Shown piece by piece: positions 59,211-64,000 of a DNA stretch of 64,000 bases; position 1 is the stretch's first letter; every line of letters begins with the position of its first letter. This stretch comes from Acidobacteriota bacterium. GTDB taxonomy: Bacteria > Acidobacteriota > Blastocatellia > Pyrinomonadales > Pyrinomonadaceae. The stretch covers positions 1,217,001-1,281,000 of the forward strand of contig QQUY01000001.1 in the NCBI GenBank assembly GCA_003385635.1. The letters are read 5' to 3'. The position numbers and the translations under genes were made by a program. The notes below the pieces were generated by a model. The model was not told the origin of the DNA and did no database searches. It saw only the letters and a list, made by a program, of their open reading frames with translations.

Positions 59211-60875
59211 ATGAATGATCAACCGGGAGCCGCGGCCGGCGCAAGGCCGTACACGGTCTCATACATGGATCACAGCTCGGCGCCCGGGCAATCGGCTATC
59301 TTGATCGATCTTCTACGCGGCTCACCGTCCATCGCAAAGTACTTCCCGAACTCGCAAAAAGAGCTTTACAAGTTTGTTGACGAGCTCATCGATTCCTACA
59401 AGGCAGACCGGCAGGACCTCTGTTCAATGCTGGACGTACAGAATCGCGCATACGGAGCAGGCGAGGACACTCTGGCGAACATACAGAAACTCGCTGAAAA
59501 CGATTGCGTGACCGTGATTACGGGACAACAGGCAGGACTGTTCTCCGGACCTGCCTACACGATCTATAAAGCGATCACTGCTATAAAGCAGGCGAAAAGA
59601 CTTAAGGAGCGTGGGATCAAGGCTGTGCCGGTCTTCTGGATCGCTTCGGAAGATCACGATCTCGAAGAGGTCAGAAGCACCACAATACTGGGAGACGAAG
59701 GGAACCAGATCTCTCTATCGATGAACGCGGAGGAAGAAGACGTCGGTAGGCCCGTGGGGCATGTATCCCTCGGCATTCAGGTCTCCGATCTTGTCAGGGT
59801 GGCCGCAGATGCTCTTCCGGAGGGAGACTCGGGAGCGAATGCGAAGGAATTAATCTCGGAATGCTACGCGCCGGGAGAGACATATTCCAGTGCATTTGCA
59901 AGGCTCCTCTCGAAAGTTTTTGGGAAGTACGGACTGATAGTGGTTTCACCGCTTGACGAAGCATTCCGGGAGCTTGCGCGGCCGCTTGTAAGGGAAGCCG
60001 TGAAAAAGGCGGACCTGATTAGGGACGCGCTGCTTGCAAGAGACGAAGAACTGGCGACCGATGGCTATCATTCCCAAGTTCACGTCGGAAAAGACTTTTT
60101 TCCGTTCTTTCTGATCGAAAGAGGGAAAAGGATTCCATTAAGGCTTGCAAATGCTGATACGGTTGAAAGGCAGGATACCGGTCAAACTCTGGCGATTGGA
60201 GAACTTCTGAAGAGTCTTGATGCTGATGCAACGATCCTCAGTCCAAACGCGCTGATGAGACCGGCAATCCAGGATTATGTGTTTCCGAATGCACTCTATT
60301 ATGGTGGCAGTGCGGAGATTGCCTACTTTGCGCAAAACTCAAAGATCTATGAATTGCTCGGACGGCCTGTCACACCGATCCGTCATAGATCTGCGTATAC
60401 GGTGGTTGCACCAAGGAACCGCCGCACGCTCAATGCCTACGGGCTTTCATTCGAAGACGTGCTTCAGGGAAAGGAAGTTGTGAGTGCGAAGGTGATAGAA
60501 GAATTTCTTGATCCTGAAACGGCACAACTGTTTGAGAGGACGAGAAACGAAGTTGAACGGCTTGTTGCTAACCTTTCAGAGAGACTTGAACAAAGCGAGC
60601 CGACACTCGCTGAAAGTCTCTCGAAACGGCGGGAGAAAATACTGTGGCACATCGAGACCCTGCACAGAAAATTCCTACAAAGTGAGGCTTTCAAGGACGA
60701 CGTAGCCGCCAAGCGTCTCGACTACCTGTTCAACACGATGCTCCCGAACGATGCGCCGCAGGAAAGAATTCTCAGTGGCGTGTCATTTCTTGCAGAGTAT
60801 GGGCCCAAGTTTACCGAATGGTTGCTTGAAACGGCAGATACCGAGGGTCGCAGACACACTGTCTTAACATTCTGA
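59211..60875 (+). CDS. bshC: Bacillithiol biosynthesis cysteine-adding enzyme BshC
   Basis: A 554-residue enzyme that adds cysteine to glucosaminyl-malate, the last step of bacillithiol formation. VITGQQAGLFSGPAYTIYKA and VPVFWIASEDHDLEEV are BshC hallmarks, and the C-terminal coiled-coil (ERTRNEVERLVANL onward) is also typical. The frame opens at a TTG (59175), but the ATG at 59211 sits right behind a promoter. The biotin-carrier gene starts two bases after its stop. No bshA or bshB is in the window. Confidence 0.93.
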   Translation: MNDQPGAAAGARPYTVSYMDHSSAPGQSAILIDLLRGSPSIAKYFPNSQKELYKFVDELIDSYKADRQDLCSMLDVQNRAYGAGEDTLANIQKLAENDCVTVITGQQAGLFSGPAYTIYKAITAIKQAKRLKERGIKAVPVFWIASEDHDLEEVRSTTILGDEGNQISLSMNAEEEDVGRPVGHVSLGIQVSDLVRVAADALPEGDSGANAKELISECYAPGETYSSAFARLLSKVFGKYGLIVVSPLDEAFRELARPLVREAVKKADLIRDALLARDEELATDGYHSQVHVGKDFFPFFLIERGKRIPLRLANADTVERQDTGQTLAIGELLKSLDADATILSPNALMRPAIQDYVFPNALYYGGSAEIAYFAQNSKIYELLGRPVTPIRHRSAYTVVAPRNRRTLNAYGLSFEDVLQGKEVVSAKVIEEFLDPETAQLFERTRNEVERLVANLSERLEQSEPTLAESLSKRREKILWHIETLHRKFLQSEAFKDDVAAKRLDYLFNTMLPNDAPQERILSGVSFLAEYGPKFTEWLLETADTEGRRHTVLTF

Positions 60876-60877
60876 TT

Positions 60878-61378
60878 ATGAAACTGATCGCAACAATCGA
60901 CGGGGAAGTCAGGGAAGTGACGATAACTGAAGAAGATGGTGTCTTGCGCGCTGATATCGAAGGCAGGGAGTACAAACTGGATGCCTCGAAACCGGAGTCA
61001 AACGTCTATCTCTTTAAACATGGAAACTCTGTCCACGAATTCTCAGTGATCAGGCGGAAAGACGGGACGTTCCTGGTATCCGATGCCGAAGGCGAGGGAA
61101 TTATCGGGGTATCTGATCCCAGGAAGCTCGGAGGCCCCGGTGCGGCCGGTGCGGCCGCCGACGGCGTGGCGGAGATCGTAACTCAGATGCCTGGCAAAGT
61201 GGTGCGAATAATTGCCAAAGAGGGAGACGAAGTCGTATCTGGCGATGGCGTCATCGTTGTCGAGGCAATGAAGATGCAGAACGAAATGAAGTCGCCGAAA
61301 GACGGGGCGGTCAAGAAGATCCTAAAACAGGAAGGGGAAACTGTGAATGCCGGTGATGTGCTGGTAGTGATCGAGTGA
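60878..61378 (+). CDS. Biotin/lipoyl-attachment (biotin carboxyl carrier) protein
   Basis: A 166-residue protein whose C-terminal half is a biotinyl domain. The biotin-accepting Lys is in VVEAMKMQNEMKSP (about residue 132). The N-terminal half (ATIDGEVREVTITEEDG) is a beta-rich domain seen in acyl-CoA carboxylase alpha-chain-like proteins, and the two are joined by an Ala/Gly linker (GAAGAAADG). It would carry carboxybiotin for an acyl-CoA or pyruvate carboxylase whose other subunits are elsewhere. It is co-transcribed with bshC. Confidence 0.88.
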   Translation: MKLIATIDGEVREVTITEEDGVLRADIEGREYKLDASKPESNVYLFKHGNSVHEFSVIRRKDGTFLVSDAEGEGIIGVSDPRKLGGPGAAGAAADGVAEIVTQMPGKVVRIIAKEGDEVVSGDGVIVVEAMKMQNEMKSPKDGAVKKILKQEGETVNAGDVLVVIE

Positions 61379-61387
61379 CGCAGCCGT

Positions 61388-63304
61388 CTACGACCTGTGG
61401 AATTTCCTCTCGATGTCTTTCATCGTCAAACGAAGGATCACGGGTCGACCGTGAGGGCAGGTCGTCGGTGAAGAGGTCGTAAAAAGCCGCTCGACCATCC
61501 AGGCCATCTTCTCCCCGCTTAGCTTCATGTTGATCTTGACAGCCGCCCTGCAGGCAAGCGATGCCGCTATATCGTCCCTGAACGACGCGCGAACTCCCGA
61601 CCGCTTCGCTTTGTCAGCAGAGTCCAGAAGCTCCGCAAGCAGATTCTCGATATCCATCGACGGCAATCCCGAGGGGACGCTTTGAACTGCGACGGTCCGC
61701 CCTGACAATTCACGAACGCCGAATCCCGCTGCCTCAAGCTCGTCCCTTACCTCCGAAAAGATCTCCAACTGGGCCGGAGTGAGGTCGATCGTTTCGGGGA
61801 CCAGCAAATTTTGGCTTCTGATCCGCCTTCCGTCTTCTTTCTGTCGGAATTCATCAAAGAGGATCCGTTCGTGAGCAACATGCTGGTCGATAAGGAGCAG
61901 TCCTTCGTCGTCCTGCGCCAGGATGAAACTTTCGTGAAGCTGGCCGATCGGGTGCACGGCGGCCCCTCTAACATCCTCAGGCTCAAGACTTTGCGAGATA
62001 GCTTCGGCCGAATCAAAGATCGGGACACCGGGCTCTGAGGCATCATCACTTTCAAGCTTACGCGTACTTTCAGGCAGATCAGCAGTGGAATCCTTTGCTG
62101 TCGCGTCTTCAGGAACCGCCCTGTCAACCGCCTCTTTTTCAAAGTCAGATGTGTCTGCCTCGATCCTGAATTCGATCGGGTCCTGAACCGGTTCCGGGGC
62201 GCTTCTTACCGTTTCCGTCTCTTCCGATGGAGGCCTAAAGTTCTCCGCAGTTCCTGCCGCGGCCGCAGTCACCTGCTCGTCCCGCTGACGGGATGCGCCG
62301 CGCACTCCTGCATCGGCAAGTGCCTCACGGACGGCTTCAGTCACAACATCCCTCACTGCAAGTTCTCGACGGAACCTAACCTCGGTTTTCGCCGGATGAA
62401 CGTTCACGTCGATCTCTTCGAATGGGATCTGGAGGAACAGAAGAGCGACCGGATATACTCCGTGAGGAAGCACCGACCTGTAAGCCTCCTGAAGGCCCTT
62501 TGAGATGTTCCGATCCTTTACGAACCGGCCGTTTATGAAAAAGTACTGGGCATCGCGGGTGGTTCTTCTCTCCCTTGGCGCCGATACAAAACCAAAGACC
62601 CTCGCGACAAACTCCCGGCCGCCGTCCACCGGCAACAGGCTTTCAGTCATCCTCGGCCCAAAAATTTGAAAAGCCCGTTCCTTCAAGTTCTTGGCCGGAG
62701 CAGTCTTCAGTGTCTCGCGTCCATTGTTTTTCAACGTGAAAGCGACTGACGGGTTGGCTAGCGCGTAGTGGGTCACGATACTGGTAATGTGAAAATTCTC
62801 TGTCGCCTGCGAGCGCATGAACTTCCGCCGGGCGGGAGTGTTGAAGAACAGATCGCGAACCGTAACTGTTGACCCCGTTGGCCTTGCAGATTCCACAGGA
62901 TCGTCCATTTTGCCGCCTTGGACCATTATCTTTGTAGCCGACGGTCCGTCGTGGACTTTAGTAAGGAGTTCGACCTTTGACACCGAGGCGATGGACGCAA
63001 GTGCCTCTCCCCTGAATCCAAGGGTCTCTATTTTAGCAAGGTCTTCCTCTGACCTGATCTTTGAGGTAGCGTGTCTCTGGAAAGCGAGCGTTGCGTCCTC
63101 CGGCACCATTCCCTCGCCGTCATCAGAAACCTGCATCAGCCTTCTGCCGCCTAGTTCGATTTCGATAGCGATCCTTCTTGCCCCGGCGTCGAGCGAGTTC
63201 TCGATAAGCTCTTTGACGACGGACGCAGGCCGCTCTACGACCTCGCCGGCGGCGATCTGGTTCGAAAGGTGATCTGGAAGAATTTGTATCTTGCTGTCGG
63301 TCAT
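61388..63304 (-). CDS. mutL: DNA mismatch repair protein MutL
   Basis: A 638-residue GHKL ATPase of mismatch repair. N-terminal motifs: IAAGEVVERPASVVKELIEN, SLDAGA, DDGEGM and TLGFRGEAL. After a variable acidic linker (about 340-440) comes the dimerisation/endonuclease domain with IDQHVAHERILFDEF; the usual metal-binding motif is DQHAxxExxxxE, so two positions differ. CPHGRP near the C-terminus (about residue 615) supports endonuclease-type MutL. It works with MutS on mismatches. A small Cys-rich gene precedes it by seven bases. Confidence 0.95.
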   Translation of the reverse strand: MTDSKIQILPDHLSNQIAAGEVVERPASVVKELIENSLDAGARRIAIEIELGGRRLMQVSDDGEGMVPEDATLAFQRHATSKIRSEEDLAKIETLGFRGEALASIASVSKVELLTKVHDGPSATKIMVQGGKMDDPVESARPTGSTVTVRDLFFNTPARRKFMRSQATENFHITSIVTHYALANPSVAFTLKNNGRETLKTAPAKNLKERAFQIFGPRMTESLLPVDGGREFVARVFGFVSAPRERRTTRDAQYFFINGRFVKDRNISKGLQEAYRSVLPHGVYPVALLFLQIPFEEIDVNVHPAKTEVRFRRELAVRDVVTEAVREALADAGVRGASRQRDEQVTAAAAGTAENFRPPSEETETVRSAPEPVQDPIEFRIEADTSDFEKEAVDRAVPEDATAKDSTADLPESTRKLESDDASEPGVPIFDSAEAISQSLEPEDVRGAAVHPIGQLHESFILAQDDEGLLLIDQHVAHERILFDEFRQKEDGRRIRSQNLLVPETIDLTPAQLEIFSEVRDELEAAGFGVRELSGRTVAVQSVPSGLPSMDIENLLAELLDSADKAKRSGVRASFRDDIAASLACRAAVKINMKLSGEKMAWMVERLFTTSSPTTCPHGRPVILRLTMKDIERKFHRS

Positions 63305-63311
63305 TTGCAGT

Positions 63312-63533
63312 TCAAGTTGGCCGTGTCCCTGTCGGTGCCTTCTCAGAATACTCCGTAAGGCAGTCCATGCACAGACAGCCTGAGAACCGGTCCGCTATCT
63401 CCGAACGTGCTCCCTTGCTTAGTTTCACACCTGCGCACCAGCAAAAAACACCGTAGAAGCCGCATTTGAAGTCGCTGCCGCACCGAGGACACGTTTCCGG
63501 CCGCTTTTTTTTCGGACTTCGTTTTGTACTCAT
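63312..63533 (-). CDS. Cysteine-rich CWC family protein
   Basis: A 73-residue protein with seven Cys, in the pattern CPRCGSDFKCGFYGVFCWC and later GCLCMDC, which matches the Cys-rich CWC family. The N-terminus is strongly basic. It probably binds a metal or zinc; the role is unknown. The stop is seven bases before mutL, so the two share a transcript. The basic leader includes a run of eight A. Confidence 0.8.
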   Translation of the reverse strand: MSTKRSPKKKRPETCPRCGSDFKCGFYGVFCWCAGVKLSKGARSEIADRFSGCLCMDCLTEYSEKAPTGTRPT

Positions 63534-63549
63534 ACCGGGAATCCCTGAA

Positions 63550-63584
63550 AACGAAAAAGGGGACCGTCAGCTCTGGCGGTCCCC
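63550..63584 (-). terminator. Rho-independent terminator of the peroxiredoxin gene
   Basis: On the minus strand a perfect 8-bp stem GGGGACCG/CGGTCCCC (63559-63584) is followed by TTTTTCGTTTT. It lies 21 bases after the peroxiredoxin stop. Confidence 0.9.
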
Positions 63585-63605
63585 TATCTTATCGCTAAAC
63601 GACAT

Positions 63606-64000
63606 CTATGCTGAAGCAGACTCGCTTTCATCCGTGACGTCGGGCTGAGGTGTGATCCGCAGATATGGCTTCACCTTTCTGAACCCCTTTGGGAACTTGG
63701 CTTCCGCCTCTTCGTCCGACAGCGCCGGAACGATTATGCAGTCATCTCCGCTTCTCCAGTTCACAGGCGTCGCAACGCTGTGGTTGGCGGTTAACTGCAG
63801 AGAATCGATCACGCGTAGGATCTCATTGAAGTCTCTTCCCGTGCTCGCGGGATAGGTGATCATCAATTTGATCTTCTTGTCAGGCCCGATCACAAACACC
63901 GAGCGTACCGTAAAGGTGTCGTCGGCATTCGGATGGATCATGTCATAAAGGTCGGAGACCTTTCTGTCTTCGTCAGCGATGACGGGGAAGTTGAGCGCGG
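63606..64000 (-). CDS. 1-Cys peroxiredoxin (Prx6-type), C-terminal part
   Basis: The gene is cut by the right window edge; 131 C-terminal codons are present. They read ALNFPVIADEDRKVSDLYDM, then IHPNADDTFTVRSVFVIGP and, later, TPVNWRSGDDCIIVPALSD, all typical of the Prx6 class of peroxiredoxins, including the C-terminal dimerisation domain. The peroxidatic Cys (PVCTTE region) would lie outside the window. It reduces hydrogen peroxide and organic peroxides. The internal ATG at 63941 is not the start. Confidence 0.93.
   Translation of the reverse strand, partial: ALNFPVIADEDRKVSDLYDMIHPNADDTFTVRSVFVIGPDKKIKLMITYPASTGRDFNEILRVIDSLQLTANHSVATPVNWRSGDDCIIVPALSDEEAEAKFPKGFRKVKPYLRITPQPDVTDESESASA

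Noticed and set aside
1..64000. tRNA, rRNA, insertion sequences, prophage or toxin-antitoxin genes
   Set aside because: No cloverleaf-like segment, rRNA motif, transposase, integrase or recognisable toxin-antitoxin pair was found on reading both strands.

Overview
The window looks like a chromosomal segment of a Gram-negative bacterium with moderate GC content (about 53 % by eye). My best guess is Acidobacteriota, class Blastocatellia (Pyrinomonadales-like). This is inferred from a secreted FG-GAP protein with a long Thr-Pro linker, a BshC bacillithiol enzyme, a large outer-membrane protein with a C-terminal domain I associate with that group, and split glycine dehydrogenase. No rRNA, tRNA, insertion sequence, prophage or CRISPR array was found.

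Region 1 (1-1130) holds a DUF2200 gene inside repeat-rich intergenic DNA: small GC-rich hairpins, degenerate arrays with a strict 9-base period, and an inverted repeat of the GGACACGGAT type. Region 2 (1131-24378, minus strand) is a long run of closely packed or overlapping surface-polysaccharide genes: two GT2 enzymes, a Wzx-type flippase, three multi-pass GT-C-like proteins, a DPMS-like GT2, asparagine synthase, a flavoprotein, a GH30-like secreted hydrolase, an SDR, a B12-binding radical SAM enzyme, another GT2, a sugar C-methyltransferase, glucose-1-phosphate cytidylyltransferase, a second SDR and a UbiA-family prenyltransferase.

Region 3 (24945-34308, plus strand) diverges from it. It holds a flavoprotein flanked by two paralogous small membrane proteins, two GT4 enzymes, a polysaccharide deacetylase, a radical SAM/SPASM protein, a GT2 and another GT-C-like protein. 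It ends at a strong terminator facing a secreted FG-GAP protein (34366-36714) whose C-terminal half is a paralogue of the GH30-like protein of region 2. Together the genes could make a CDP-sugar, move sugars onto polyprenyl phosphate, assemble and flip a polymer, and trim it outside the cell.

Region 4 (37177-64000) is mostly core metabolism and envelope maintenance: pyruvate dehydrogenase E1 alpha/beta, DsbD, a cysteine dioxygenase with the animal-type Cys-Tyr pair, the glycine cleavage genes (gcvT, gcvH, gcvPA, gcvPB, interrupted by a Tat-exported class V aminotransferase and a zinc-ribbon peptide), three secreted or TPR proteins of unknown role, LarE, a large outer-membrane protein, an Asp-box beta-propeller, BshC with a biotin carrier protein, MutL, a Cys-rich CWC protein and a 1-Cys peroxiredoxin cut by the window edge.

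Most noteworthy are the composite intergenic repeats (9-base-period arrays beside GGACACGGAT inverted repeats, twice directly 3' of a minus-strand gene), a G10 tract plus interleaved inverted repeats at the start of the UbiA-family gene, the two GH30-like paralogues at the polysaccharide locus, and the flavoprotein with paired small membrane proteins.
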